Positions 8,547 through 17,072 are shown, counted from the stretch's first letter. The stretch is DNA of 64,000 nt from Mycobacterium paraseoulense (GCF_010731655.1 NZ_AP022619.1:5456001-5520000); one strand, 5' to 3'. Made by a program: numbers and translations. The notes: generated by a model not told the origin, from the letters alone.

Positions 8547-9209
8547 GTGACCGCGACCAAAGCTCCAGGCGCCGCCCGCTACCTGCCCGAGGAGCGGGGG
8601 CTGGATTCGCTGCGGGCGGCGGCCGAATGTTGCCGCGGCTGCCCGATTTTCGCCGATGCCACCCAGACGGTGTTCGGCCGCGGCGACCGGGGCGCACCCA
8701 TCATGCTGGTGGGTGAGCAGCCGGGCGACCAGGAGGACCGCGCGGGGAAGCCGTTCGTCGGGCCGGCCGGCCGGCTGCTCGCCCGGGCCCTCGAAGACGC
8801 CGGCATCGATCCGGCGTCGACGTATGAGACCAACGCGGTCAAGCACTTCAAGTTCACCCGCAAGGGCGGCAAGCGGCGGATCCACCAAAAGCCCGGCCGC
8901 ACCGAGGTGGTCGCCTGCCGGCCCTGGCTCATCGCCGAGATCGAGGCGGTGCGGCCCCAAGTCATCGTGTGTCTCGGCGCGACCGCCGCGCAATCCCTTC
9001 TGGGAACGGCCTTTCGGGTCTCCGCGCAGCGGGGCCGGCAAGTGCGGCCGCCCTCGTCCGTCGTGGACGTGGAGCCGGAACCGATCGTGGTGGCGACGGT
9101 TCATCCGTCGGCGGTGTTGCGCGACCGCAGCGATCGGCACGACGAGGCCTACCGGCTTTTCGTCGACGACCTGCGCAACGCGCGTTCCGTGATCGTGGCT
9201 AACGGCTGA
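8547..9209 (+). CDS. udgX: Uracil-DNA glycosylase UdgX
   Basis: This 220-residue enzyme belongs to the UdgX branch of the Fe-S uracil-DNA glycosylase superfamily, which binds uracil in DNA and becomes covalently attached to it. The signatures are GEQPGDQED (56-64), the UdgX-specific loop KRRIH (109-113) whose His is the covalent nucleophile in the M. smegmatis protein, and HPSAVLR near the C-terminus. Cysteines in the N-terminal AECCRGC segment and two later ones can hold the [4Fe-4S] cluster. The start is GTG 8547 with only a weak ribosome site. Its 3' end overlaps the convergent FAD/Fe-S gene by 11 bases. M. tuberculosis lacks UdgX. Confidence 0.92.
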   Translation: MTATKAPGAARYLPEERGLDSLRAAAECCRGCPIFADATQTVFGRGDRGAPIMLVGEQPGDQEDRAGKPFVGPAGRLLARALEDAGIDPASTYETNAVKHFKFTRKGGKRRIHQKPGRTEVVACRPWLIAEIEAVRPQVIVCLGATAAQSLLGTAFRVSAQRGRQVRPPSSVVDVEPEPIVVATVHPSAVLRDRSDRHDEAYRLFVDDLRNARSVIVANG

Positions 9210-12099
9210 CCGGCAGCGCACCCGCGAGGACCTGGGCGATATGCATCGGCCTGCGATCGGTCGCGAGTTCGCGGATCTGGGTGCGACAACTGAAGCCGTC
9301 CGCCAGCACCAGTGCATCGGGGTCCGCCTGGCGAAGCGCCGGCATCAGCTTGTCTTCGGCGCATGCCACCGACACGTCGTAGTGGCCCTTCTCGAATCCG
9401 AAATTGCCTGCGAGGCCGCAACATCCCGCGTCGAGCAGGTCGGTGTTCACCCCCGCGTCGGCGAGCAACTGCCGCTCGTGACTGTAGCCCAGCAGCGCGT
9501 GTTGATGGCAGTGCTGCTGGACCAAGGCACTGGCGCCGATCGGGGGCGGCTCCCAGTCGGGCGCCTGGCTTGCCAGCAGGTCACCCAGCGTGTGCGTCAG
9601 GTCGGCCAGGCGCTGTGCGTCCTCGTCACCGTAGAGCAGTTCCGGCAGGTCGGATCGGAAGACCGCGGCGCAACTCGGCTCGAGCACCACGACGGGGGTA
9701 CCCGCCCGCAGCGCCGGGCTCAGCACCGAAAGCGTCCGGCGCAGCACCCGTTTGGCGGTGCGGAGCTGTCCGGTGGAGATCCAGGTGAGCCCGCAGCACA
9801 CCGTGGTGCGTGGCACCTGGACGGCGAAGCCGGCCGACTCCAGCACAGCGACGGCCGCGCGGCCGATTTCGGGCTCGAAGTTGTTGACGAACGTGTCCGG
9901 CCAGAGCAGCACCCGCGCCCGCGTCGGCTCGACGGCCCGCGCCGGGCGGCCGGCGAACCAACTGGTGAATCGCTGCCCGGCGAATTGGGGTAGTTCACGC
10001 CGGGTATCGACACCGCCCGCCTTCTTGATCAGCGTGGACAGTCCGCGCGCGTGAGTCACGGCGTTGAGCGCGCGCGGCGCCGCGGCCGCGAGCCGCGCCC
10101 ACAGCGGGATCCAGCCCATCGAGTAGTGCGCCATCGGGCGCAAGCGCCGCCGATAGTGATGAAACAGAAACTCGGCCTTATAGGTGGCCATGTCGACGTT
10201 GACGGGACAGTCGCTGCGACATCCCTTGCACGCCAGGCAGAGATCAAGCGCGTCGCGGACCTCGGTCGACCGCCAGCCGTCGGTGATGACATCGCCCTCG
10301 ACCATCTCGAACAGCAACCGCGCGCGCCCCCGGGTCGAGTGCTCTTCCTCCTCGGTCGCCCGGTAGCTGGGGCACATCACCCCCGATTCGTGCCCGCGGC
10401 ACTTGCCGATGCCCACGCAGCGCGCTGCGGCGCGCGAGAACCGGTGGTCGTCGTGGGGATAGGCGAACAGCGTGTGCGGTTCGGCCGGGCGGTAGTGCAC
10501 TCCCTGCCGCAGGTTCTCGTCGAGTTTGTAGGGGTGCACGATCTTTCCGGGGTTCATCCGGTTGTTCGGGTCGAAGAGGGCTTTGAGCCGTTCGAAGGCG
10601 TCGACGACACGGTCGCCGAACATGATCGGCAACAACTCGCCGCGGGCCTGGCCGTCGCCGTGCTCGCCGGACAGCGAGCCGCCGTACTGCACGACCAGCC
10701 GCGCCGAATCCTCGACGAAGGAGCGAAACCTGGCCACCCCCTCGGCCGTGCGCAGGTTGAACGGGATCCGGGTGTGCACGCAACCCTGGCCGAAATGGCC
10801 GTACAGGGAGGCGGTTCCGTAGTCGTAGCGGTCGAGAAGCTTGTGAAAGTCGCGCAGGTAATCACCCAGCCGGTCTGGGGGCACCGCCGCGTCTTCCCAG
10901 CCCTCGTGGGTCTCTGGCCCGTCGGGCGGGTAGGCGGTGGCGCCCAGGCCGGCTTCCCGCGCCGCCCACACTTCCTTCTTACGGGCGGGGTCGTCGACCA
11001 CGATCGCGCTGGCCTGGGCATGTTTGCGCAGCGCGCCGATCATCGCGTTGGCCTTGCGGTCGGCCTCGTCCTGGTCGTCACCGTCGAGCTGGACCATCAG
11101 CCAGGCCCTGCCGTCGGGCAGTTGGCGCAGGGCCTTCTCGGCCAGCCGCCGCGAGTGCTCGAGCTCGACCAGGCGGTGATCCAGGCCCTCGAGCGCCGCC
11201 GGCTGGTGCTCGAGGATGGCGGGCACGGCGTCGGCGGCCGAGGCGATGTCGTCGAATCCCAGGACCGCCAGCGCGCTGGCCTTCGGGATCCGCACCAGCG
11301 TCAATTCGGCGCGCAGCACGGTGACGAGTGTGCTCTCGGATCCGACCAGCGCCCTGGCGACGTCAAACCCGTTCTCGGGCAACAGGGAATCGAGGTTGTA
11401 GCCCGAAACCCGGCGCGGGATCTGCGGATAGGCCGAGCGGACGTCGTCGCCGTAGCGGTCGGCCAGCGACTTCAGGCCGCGATAGATTTCGGCCCGCCGC
11501 CCGCCGCCGTCGAGGATCCCGGCGAGTGCGTCGTCGCCGGTCGGCCCCACCCACATGCGCAGCCCGTCGTAGGTCAGCACCTCGAGCCGGCGGACCGAAT
11601 CGACCATCTTGCCGTACGCCTGCGCCGTCGAACCGCAGGAGTTGTTCCCGATCATGCCGCCGATCGTGCAGCTGACGTGGGTCGACGGTTTGGGCCCCAC
11701 CATCCAGCCCGAGGGCTCCAGCCGGTCGTTGAGCGCGTCGAGCTTGATGCCGGGTTCTACCACGGCGACACCGGCTTGCGGGTCGACCGATTCGATACGG
11801 GTGCAGTACTTGCTCCAGTCGACGACCACCGCCGCGTTGCAGGACTGCCCGGCCAGGCTGGTGCCGCCGCCTCGCGACAACACCGGCACGTCGTGGCGGC
11901 GGCAGACGTCGATGGCGTCGGCCGCGGCCTGTGGGGTGCGCGGAACGACCACGCCGATGGGCACCTGGCGGTAGTTGGATGCATCGGTGGAGTAGGTCGC
12001 GCGCGACCCGGGATCGAATCGGATTTCGCCGTCCACGTGGTCACGCAGGTCGGCGGCCACCGCCTCGAACAACGTGGGTGTTCGCTCCGGTCGGGTCAC
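9199..12099 (-). CDS. FAD-linked oxidase / Fe-S D-2-hydroxyacid dehydrogenase (YdiJ-like)
   Basis: This ~966-residue fusion has an N-terminal FAD-binding type 4 domain (GGGTSLAGQ near residue 80), an FAD-linked oxidase C-terminal domain, a ferredoxin-like Fe-S domain (CLACKGCRSDCP) and a C-terminal CCG domain (VCCGL and GCCGLAGNFG). This order is that of YdiJ/GlcDF-type enzymes oxidising D-lactate, glycolate or D-2-hydroxyglutarate at the membrane. The start is uncertain. GTG 12105 overlaps the upstream TGA by four bases, while GTG 12099 is better spaced from the AAGAGGGGG ribosome site and is chosen here. It is translationally coupled to the ThDP enzyme. The substrate is inferred only at class level. 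Confidence 0.85.
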   Translation of the reverse strand: MTRPERTPTLFEAVAADLRDHVDGEIRFDPGSRATYSTDASNYRQVPIGVVVPRTPQAAADAIDVCRRHDVPVLSRGGGTSLAGQSCNAAVVVDWSKYCTRIESVDPQAGVAVVEPGIKLDALNDRLEPSGWMVGPKPSTHVSCTIGGMIGNNSCGSTAQAYGKMVDSVRRLEVLTYDGLRMWVGPTGDDALAGILDGGGRRAEIYRGLKSLADRYGDDVRSAYPQIPRRVSGYNLDSLLPENGFDVARALVGSESTLVTVLRAELTLVRIPKASALAVLGFDDIASAADAVPAILEHQPAALEGLDHRLVELEHSRRLAEKALRQLPDGRAWLMVQLDGDDQDEADRKANAMIGALRKHAQASAIVVDDPARKKEVWAAREAGLGATAYPPDGPETHEGWEDAAVPPDRLGDYLRDFHKLLDRYDYGTASLYGHFGQGCVHTRIPFNLRTAEGVARFRSFVEDSARLVVQYGGSLSGEHGDGQARGELLPIMFGDRVVDAFERLKALFDPNNRMNPGKIVHPYKLDENLRQGVHYRPAEPHTLFAYPHDDHRFSRAAARCVGIGKCRGHESGVMCPSYRATEEEEHSTRGRARLLFEMVEGDVITDGWRSTEVRDALDLCLACKGCRSDCPVNVDMATYKAEFLFHHYRRRLRPMAHYSMGWIPLWARLAAAAPRALNAVTHARGLSTLIKKAGGVDTRRELPQFAGQRFTSWFAGRPARAVEPTRARVLLWPDTFVNNFEPEIGRAAVAVLESAGFAVQVPRTTVCCGLTWISTGQLRTAKRVLRRTLSVLSPALRAGTPVVVLEPSCAAVFRSDLPELLYGDEDAQRLADLTHTLGDLLASQAPDWEPPPIGASALVQQHCHQHALLGYSHERQLLADAGVNTDLLDAGCCGLAGNFGFEKGHYDVSVACAEDKLMPALRQADPDALVLADGFSCRTQIRELATDRRPMHIAQVLAGALPVSR

Positions 12100-12101
12100 C
12101 G

Positions 12102-13895
12102 TCACCCCCTCTTGTGCGGCATGAACTCCTGCGCCTTGGTTTTGAGGCCGACCTTGACGAAGCCGACGCGGTCCTCGTCGCCGCCCAGCACGGCGGCTGT
12201 GGCCGACTTGAACTGGTCCCAGGTGGCGTGCGGCGGAATGGGCGGCATGTCGGGGTCGGTGAAGACGTCGAGCACGGTGGGACGGTCGGCCGACAAGGCG
12301 TTGCGCCACGCCCCCCCGAGTTCGTCGGGGTCCTTGATGGCCATCGCGTTGAGGCCAAGGCTGGCGGCGAACGCCGCGAAGTCCACATCCGGAAGATTTT
12401 GGGACTCGGCGAATTTCGGCGAGCCAGCCATCGCGCGCATCTCCCAGGTGACCTGGTTGAGGTCGTTGTTGTGCAGGATCGCCACGATCAGGCGCGGATC
12501 GCCCCATTCCTGCCAGTACCGCTTGATGGTGATCAGTTCCGCCATGCCGTTCATTTGCATGGCGCCGTCACCCACGAACGCGATGACCGGGCGCCGCGGG
12601 TGAGCGAACTTGGCGCCGATCGCGTAGGGAACCCCAGGGCCCATCGTGGCCAGCGTCCCCGACAGCGAGCCGCGCATGTTGCCGCGGAACTTGAGCTGGC
12701 GCGCATACCAGTTGGCCGCTGAGCCCGAATCGGCGGTGACGATCGCGTCGTCCGGCAGCATCGGGGATAGTTCGGAGAACATTCGCATCGGGTTGATCGG
12801 GTCGGCGCTGACCTTCGCCTCCTTCTCCATCGTTTCCCACCAGCGGGACACGTTGGATTCGACCGTCTCGCGCCACTTGCGGTCGTCTTTACGACGCAGG
12901 TGCGGGATCAGGGCCCGCAGTGCGGACTTCGCGTCGGAAACCAGGTTGACCTCATAGGGATAACGCATGCCGATGAAGCGGGCGTCGATGTCGATCTGCA
13001 CCGCGCGGCATTGATCGAACTCCGGTAGGAACTGCGTGTAGGGGAAGCTGGATCCTACCGTGAGCAGCGTGTCGCAGTCCCGCATCAGCTCATAGCTCGG
13101 CCGCGTCCCCAGCAGTCCGATAGAACCGGTGACCCAAGGCAATTCGTCGCTCAACACGTCCTTGCCCAGCAACGCCTTCGCCGCCCCGGCGCCGAGCAGG
13201 TCGGCGACCTCGATCAGCTCGTCGCGAGCCCCGCTCGCGCCGTTGCCGACCAGCATGGCGACCTTCTTGCCCGCGTTGAGCACGTCGGCCGCGCGCCTGA
13301 CAGCCGCGTCATCGGGGTCCACCGCCGGCCACTCGATGCCCAGGCTGGAGGGCACCATCTTGAACGCGTGCGTGGGCGGCGAATACTCCAATTCCTGCAC
13401 ATCCGAAGGGATGATGATCGCCGTCGGCGCGCGCTGAGCGATCGCCACCCGGATGGCGCGGTCCAAGACGTTGGGCAATTGCTCTGGCACGGTGACCATT
13501 TGGACGTAGTCGCTCGCGACGTCTTTGAACAACGTCAGCAGGTCGACCTCCTGCTGGTAGGAGCCGCCCATAGCGCTGCGGTTGGTCTGCCCGACGATGG
13601 CCACCACCGGGACGTGGTCGAGCTTCGCGTCATAGAGGCCGTTGAGCAGATGGATCGCCCCCGGGCCCGAGGTGGCCATGCATACTCCGACGCGATCGGT
13701 GAACTTCGCGTAACCGACGGCCTCGAAGGCGCTCATCTCCTCGTGCCGCGACTGGATGAACATGGGCTTGTTGTCGGCTCGGCCGAACGCGGCGAGGATA
13801 CCGTTGATGCCGTCGCCCGGGAAGGCGAAGACGTGCTCGACGCCCCATGCCCGCAATCGCTCCAGTAGATAGTCCGAGACCTCTTGCTTGGCCAT
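12102..13895 (-). CDS. Thiamine-diphosphate enzyme, pyruvate oxidase/acetolactate synthase type
   Basis: This 597-residue protein has the three-domain layout of the pyruvate oxidase / acetolactate synthase family. The activating Glu lies in the N-terminal PYR domain (RHEEMSAFEAVGYA). The C-terminal PP domain carries the ThDP-Mg motif from GDGAM through HNND (nt about 12455-12575 on the complement). It would decarboxylate a 2-oxoacid such as pyruvate, and whether it uses O2, a quinone or a second oxoacid cannot be told. The ATG at 13895 follows GAGGAGGAA. It forms a two-gene operon with the FAD/Fe-S dehydrogenase, which starts across its stop codon. It is not the biosynthetic ilvB, because no ilvN-like small subunit follows. 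Confidence 0.87.
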   Translation of the reverse strand: MAKQEVSDYLLERLRAWGVEHVFAFPGDGINGILAAFGRADNKPMFIQSRHEEMSAFEAVGYAKFTDRVGVCMATSGPGAIHLLNGLYDAKLDHVPVVAIVGQTNRSAMGGSYQQEVDLLTLFKDVASDYVQMVTVPEQLPNVLDRAIRVAIAQRAPTAIIIPSDVQELEYSPPTHAFKMVPSSLGIEWPAVDPDDAAVRRAADVLNAGKKVAMLVGNGASGARDELIEVADLLGAGAAKALLGKDVLSDELPWVTGSIGLLGTRPSYELMRDCDTLLTVGSSFPYTQFLPEFDQCRAVQIDIDARFIGMRYPYEVNLVSDAKSALRALIPHLRRKDDRKWRETVESNVSRWWETMEKEAKVSADPINPMRMFSELSPMLPDDAIVTADSGSAANWYARQLKFRGNMRGSLSGTLATMGPGVPYAIGAKFAHPRRPVIAFVGDGAMQMNGMAELITIKRYWQEWGDPRLIVAILHNNDLNQVTWEMRAMAGSPKFAESQNLPDVDFAAFAASLGLNAMAIKDPDELGGAWRNALSADRPTVLDVFTDPDMPPIPPHATWDQFKSATAAVLGGDEDRVGFVKVGLKTKAQEFMPHKRG

Positions 13896-14192
13896 TGGTG
13901 TTCCTCCTCGACAGACAACTCTCGATGACGATTCGCTACCTACGCCGGCCGACGCGGTGGCCGCGGGGGCGTGCAGTTTGCTGCGAAAGCCCACGGCCGT
14001 CTGTTTCGACCGCAGCCTGAATGGGGGGCTGAAGCGCTTCCCACACAACGGGCATACCCACGATCGCCGCCGTTATTCGGCCTGTCGCGGTGGCCCGGCG
14101 ATTCTCAGCGGATTGTCAGTAACCTGCCCGCGGCGATCAACCGGGGTTGACGCCGAGCGCTACGCGTCGCCGGGCGGCGCCGAAGCTTCGGG
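13896..14192. other. Intergenic region between topoisomerase IB and ThDP enzyme
   Basis: This 297-bp stretch lies downstream of the topoisomerase gene and upstream of the ThDP gene. It should contain the promoter of the two-gene operon, but I find no convincing SigF-type, TANNNT-type or inverted-repeat signal beyond the GAGGAGGAA ribosome site at its edge. Confidence 0.4.
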
Positions 14193-15260
14193 TCACGCGC
14201 TCTCGGCCAGAGTCGATGCTCCGGATGCGCTGTGGCCCTTGGCCACTCGCCGAATCAGCATGCGGGTGGCCCTGTCGAGGATCTCCTGGGCCCGGTCGGG
14301 GTCCCGGGCGCGTTCGGCGCGCCGGGTCGCCGCGGCGATGGTCAGCCCCTGCTCGTACCCGGTGACGACGCGTGGGTCGACGTAGGACCCACGGGCCACG
14401 GCCGGGGTGTTGCCCAGCTCCTCGGCGACCTCTTTCATCACGTTCATCACGGCGGACTCGACGCGTTTGGCCACCCGCCGGGAGACGGCCGGGTCCGCGT
14501 CGGCGAACGCCGTCGCCGCCAACACCGTCCCGTGCCAGGTCCGCAGGTCCTTGACGGTGTACTCGTCGCCGACGAGGTCCTTGAACCGGGCGTTGAGGTC
14601 GTCGGATCGCACATCTACCCAGCCGGATGCGGTGCGGCACACCAGCAGTCGCTCGGTACGCTCTGGGCGGCGCATGAGCGCGCGCACCGCCCGGACCACT
14701 TCGGGGTCCTCGATCTCCACGGTGCGCCGCACACCACTCTTGGCGGGAAAGTCGAATTCGACCGCCCCGCGGCGGACCGCGACGTGCTCGCACAGCAGGG
14801 TCGCCAGTCCATACGACTCGTGCTCTTCGGCATACTGCTCGCCCCCGGCGCGGAAGTAACCGCGATCCAGCAGGCGCAGCGCCAGCGCCAGCACCCGCTT
14901 CCGGGTCAACCCGCTGCGCGTCAGGTCTTTCGCGATGACGGCGCGCCACTGTGGCAACCGGGTGGACAGTTCCAGGACGCGGTCGAATTTCTCCTCGGCG
15001 CGTTCCTGCTGCCATGCGGTGTGGTAGAGGTACTGGCGGCGGCCGGCGGCGTCCACGCCGACGGCCTGAATGTGGCCGTTGGGATGCGGCGAGATCCACA
15101 CGTTTTTCCAGGCCGGCGGAATGACCAGATCCTTGATCCGCTGCACGGTTTCGGCGTCGGACAGCAGCTCGCCGTCGGGCCCGTAGTACGCGAAGCCTTT
15201 CCCCCGGCGCTTGCGCGCGATGCCCGGGTCGCTGAGGACGCTGCGACGCAGCCGCATCAT
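14193..15260 (-). CDS. DNA topoisomerase IB (poxvirus-type)
   Basis: This 355-residue enzyme relaxes supercoils through a 3'-phosphotyrosyl intermediate without ATP. It has the small bacterial topoisomerase IB layout: an N-terminal domain with GKGFAYYGPDG and PPAWKNVWISP, then a catalytic domain with KDLRTWHGT and the probable nucleophile Tyr in ARGSYVDPRVV. Topoisomerase IB is sporadic in mycobacteria and absent from M. tuberculosis to my knowledge. Two adjacent ATG codons (15260 and 15257) follow GGAGGG, and the second is better spaced. A SigF-like promoter lies just upstream, so induction under stress is plausible. Confidence 0.92.
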   Translation of the reverse strand: MMRLRRSVLSDPGIARKRRGKGFAYYGPDGELLSDAETVQRIKDLVIPPAWKNVWISPHPNGHIQAVGVDAAGRRQYLYHTAWQQERAEEKFDRVLELSTRLPQWRAVIAKDLTRSGLTRKRVLALALRLLDRGYFRAGGEQYAEEHESYGLATLLCEHVAVRRGAVEFDFPAKSGVRRTVEIEDPEVVRAVRALMRRPERTERLLVCRTASGWVDVRSDDLNARFKDLVGDEYTVKDLRTWHGTVLAATAFADADPAVSRRVAKRVESAVMNVMKEVAEELGNTPAVARGSYVDPRVVTGYEQGLTIAAATRRAERARDPDRAQEILDRATRMLIRRVAKGHSASGASTLAESA

Positions 15261-15292
15261 TTCCCTCCAGTCACGTTCGCTGACCGGACAAT

Positions 15293-15317
15293 TACCCGCC
15301 GCGGGAGCGGTTCACAC
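15293..15317 (-). promoter_or_regulatory. SigF-like promoter for topoisomerase IB gene
   Basis: On the minus strand GTGT, 16 bases, then GGGTA followed by AT precedes the gene by about 32 bases. The -10 is perfect and the -35 has three of four consensus bases. Confidence 0.45.
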
Positions 15318-15323
15318 GTTGCA

Positions 15324-15363
15324 GAGGAACGACCCGCCACGGCGCCGTGGCGGGTCGTCCTCT
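15324..15363 (-). terminator. Perfect 15-bp-arm palindrome after haemophore gene
   Basis: Bases 15329-15343 and 15344-15358 are exact reverse complements with no loop, and AGG/CCT flanks extend the stem past a bulge. It begins 13 bases beyond the haemophore stop codon, in the direction of transcription, and probably ends that transcript before the topoisomerase promoter. It lacks a T-tract. Confidence 0.65.
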
Positions 15364-15376
15364 CTCCCAGCTCAAC

Positions 15377-15775
15377 TCAGCCGGCCATGAACTCCTGGTA
15401 GGCGGACTCCAGGGTCGGCGGCAGGGCTTGGACGTTGCACTGCCGTTCGGTGTCGCCGATCGGCGCCAGGATGCCCCGCAGGTCGTAGTACTCCTGCGGA
15501 TGGGCCGTGAAGTAGCTCCGCAGGTTCGACGCGGCATCTGGACGCGGCTGGGTGTAGGCGGCCGTGACCACCTGGTTGGCGCCCGGGTGCGCCGCCAGGT
15601 ACTGCTCGGCCGAGCCCTGCACCGACGACACGGTGGCGTTCACTCCGCCCGGGCTGCAGTCGGGGGTCGCGGCCGCCGACGGCGCGCCGACGATACCCAG
15701 GGTGATTCCCCCGAGCAGGCAGCCGGCGCTGATGCCGGCCAGTCGCCGGCGCGCGACAATACTGCTGATTTTCAT
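15377..15775 (-). CDS. Secreted haemophore, haem-binding protein (Rv0203-like, MHB family)
   Basis: This 132-residue precursor has a Sec signal peptide with an RRR start and cleavage near APSAAA (about residue 36), giving a mature protein of ~96 residues. It resembles mycobacterial haemophore Rv0203, which captures haem outside the cell and hands it to MmpL3/MmpL11. Tyr59 and His63 (EQYLAAHP) fall at the numbering of the known Rv0203 haem ligands, and His92 could be the third. Two Cys (40 and one in ERQC) can form a disulfide. The ATG at 15775 follows GAAGGACA. The gene has a long upstream region with two repeat arrangements but no recognisable IdeR box. Confidence 0.85.
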   Translation of the reverse strand: MKISSIVARRRLAGISAGCLLGGITLGIVGAPSAAATPDCSPGGVNATVSSVQGSAEQYLAAHPGANQVVTAAYTQPRPDAASNLRSYFTAHPQEYYDLRGILAPIGDTERQCNVQALPPTLESAYQEFMAG

Positions 15776-15779
15776 GATC

Positions 15780-15814
15780 AATGTGTCCTTCGAAATTGCG
15801 AATGTGTCCTTCGA
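15780..15814 (-). repeat. 14-bp direct repeat in haemophore leader
   Basis: TCGAAGGACACATT occurs twice on the minus strand with starts exactly 21 bases apart (15780-15793 and 15801-15814), that is two helical turns. The copy nearer the gene includes its ribosome-binding site. It may be an operator or a duplicated translation-initiation region. Confidence 0.6.
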
Positions 15815-16123
15815 CAGAGGCTCCCGATCCTCGAAATCCAAAGTAGCGGAAATGGAAAGTGGCCGTGTTCGCCCGAGACGACCGGGCTGACGGGAAATCC
15901 ATCGATACGGCCACGGAACGAAGGCGTTCACTAAGTGGACCATCAAATCCGTCCGGCATTGCTGAGAACCCTTAAGAAGGACACCGGGGTTCTTAATGAA
16001 TCGTGATCAACATCGTGACGGAATCGTGACCTGAAATCGGCGCATCGCGGCACTTTATCGGGCCGATCAGCTGGAGCGCTTCGGTACCGGGGTCGACGAG
16101 GGGCGAGCCGGGGCGCGCCCGGC
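15815..16123. other. Upstream region of haemophore gene
   Basis: This ~310-bp stretch separates the haemophore gene from the stop of the NAD(P)-binding protein gene. It contains the TCACGAT triplet (16000-16029) and a hairpin GAGCCGGG/CCCGGCTC at 16105-16125 that overlaps the upstream stop codon and may terminate it. No gene is apparent. Confidence 0.5.
16000..16029 (-). promoter_or_regulatory. Three tandem TCACGAT repeats
   Basis: On the minus strand TCACGAT occurs at 16023-16029, 16012-16018 and 16000-16006, with spacings of 11 and 12 bases, about one helical turn. Tandem direct heptamers at this pitch are typical of OmpR-family response-regulator sites such as mycobacterial PhoP and MtrA boxes. 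The site is 225 bases upstream of the haemophore start. The regulator is not identified. Confidence 0.45.
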
Positions 16124-16963
16124 TCAGGTGCGGGAAAAATCGGGCCGGTGCGGCGACGCGCTCACGATCTCGCTGCCGGCCCTCGCGTGGCCGTCGACGC
16201 TCGCCGGCGGCAGCGACCGCAGCCAGGTGTCGATGTCGGGACCGACCACCACCGCTCGTTCAGAGGCCAGCAGCGCTCCCGCGGCGAGCGCGGGAATGGC
16301 GGGCTTCACCGCACGTACCCGGCGGCTATCACCCTGGCGCGCAAAAATTTTCGAGGTCAGTTCCGGTAGCCGGATGGCCTCCGGACCGGTGATGGTCCGT
16401 GGCGCATACGTCTGTCCCAGGGCCGCCTCGACGAGCACGTCGGCGACGGTGTCGGCGGCGATGGGCTGGACCAACCAGTCCTCGACGATCACCTCGTTCC
16501 CGTCACAATTCACCGGCCCTGTGGGGCCGGCGGCGGATTCGTACCATGGCGTGGACTTCACCACCGCGGTCGGGACCGGTCCGTCGAGCAGGATGTCTTT
16601 CGCCGCCCGTTTGGCCTCGAAGTAGGGAACCCCGTCGAACGCCGGATCGTCGATGCAGGCCATCGTCGACAGCACCACACGCCGCACGTCCCGCGCGGCG
16701 CACACTCCCATGACGTTGCGGGAGGCGGTGGTCAAGGTGTGGGTGACGTTCTGCTGTCCGTCTTTCGGCGCCGGGTTGGACACGTCGATGGCCACGTCGA
16801 CTCCCTTGAGCGCCCGGTACAGGGCCGCCCCGTCCAGCAGGTCGACGCCGTGTGCGCGGGAAACCTCGACGACCGCGACGTCACGGGCCTTTAGCCTCGC
16901 GACGACGCGGGATCCCGCGGTCCCGGTCGCTCCGATCACTGCGATGGTCCTCAGACGCCTCAC
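16124..16963 (-). CDS. NAD(P)-binding atypical SDR (NmrA-like)
   Basis: This 279-residue protein has a Rossmann start with the GATGTAG nucleotide loop (residues 11-17) and lacks the classical YxxxK pair in the usual place. It therefore belongs with NmrA/atypical SDR proteins that act as redox-sensing regulators or reductases. Its role is unknown. The start is GTG 16963 with a weak ribosome site. A close match to a SigF promoter lies upstream and is divergent from that of the CsbD gene. Confidence 0.82.
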   Translation of the reverse strand: MRRLRTIAVIGATGTAGSRVVARLKARDVAVVEVSRAHGVDLLDGAALYRALKGVDVAIDVSNPAPKDGQQNVTHTLTTASRNVMGVCAARDVRRVVLSTMACIDDPAFDGVPYFEAKRAAKDILLDGPVPTAVVKSTPWYESAAGPTGPVNCDGNEVIVEDWLVQPIAADTVADVLVEAALGQTYAPRTITGPEAIRLPELTSKIFARQGDSRRVRAVKPAIPALAAGALLASERAVVVGPDIDTWLRSLPPASVDGHARAGSEIVSASPHRPDFSRT

Positions 16964-16988
16964 CCCGCTTTCGTTGGTCGGTAGGCAC

Positions 16989-17012
16989 TACCCACTGGCT
17001 TGCGGTGCAAAC
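16989..17012 (-). promoter_or_regulatory. SigF-like promoter for NAD(P)-binding protein gene
   Basis: On the minus strand GTTT (17012-17009), 15 bases, then GGGTA (16993-16989) is an exact match to the SigF consensus. It lies 25 bases before the GTG start. Confidence 0.62.
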
Positions 17013-17072
17013 GGCCCGATTCCCGCGATTTGGCGAGGCGCTTTCCCGTGATCGCGCACACCCTGCCGGGGC

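Noticed and set aside
12099-12105. GTG 12105 as the certain start of the FAD/Fe-S gene
   Set aside because: It overlaps the upstream stop neatly but leaves no spacing from the ribosome site. GTG 12099 was preferred, though both remain possible.
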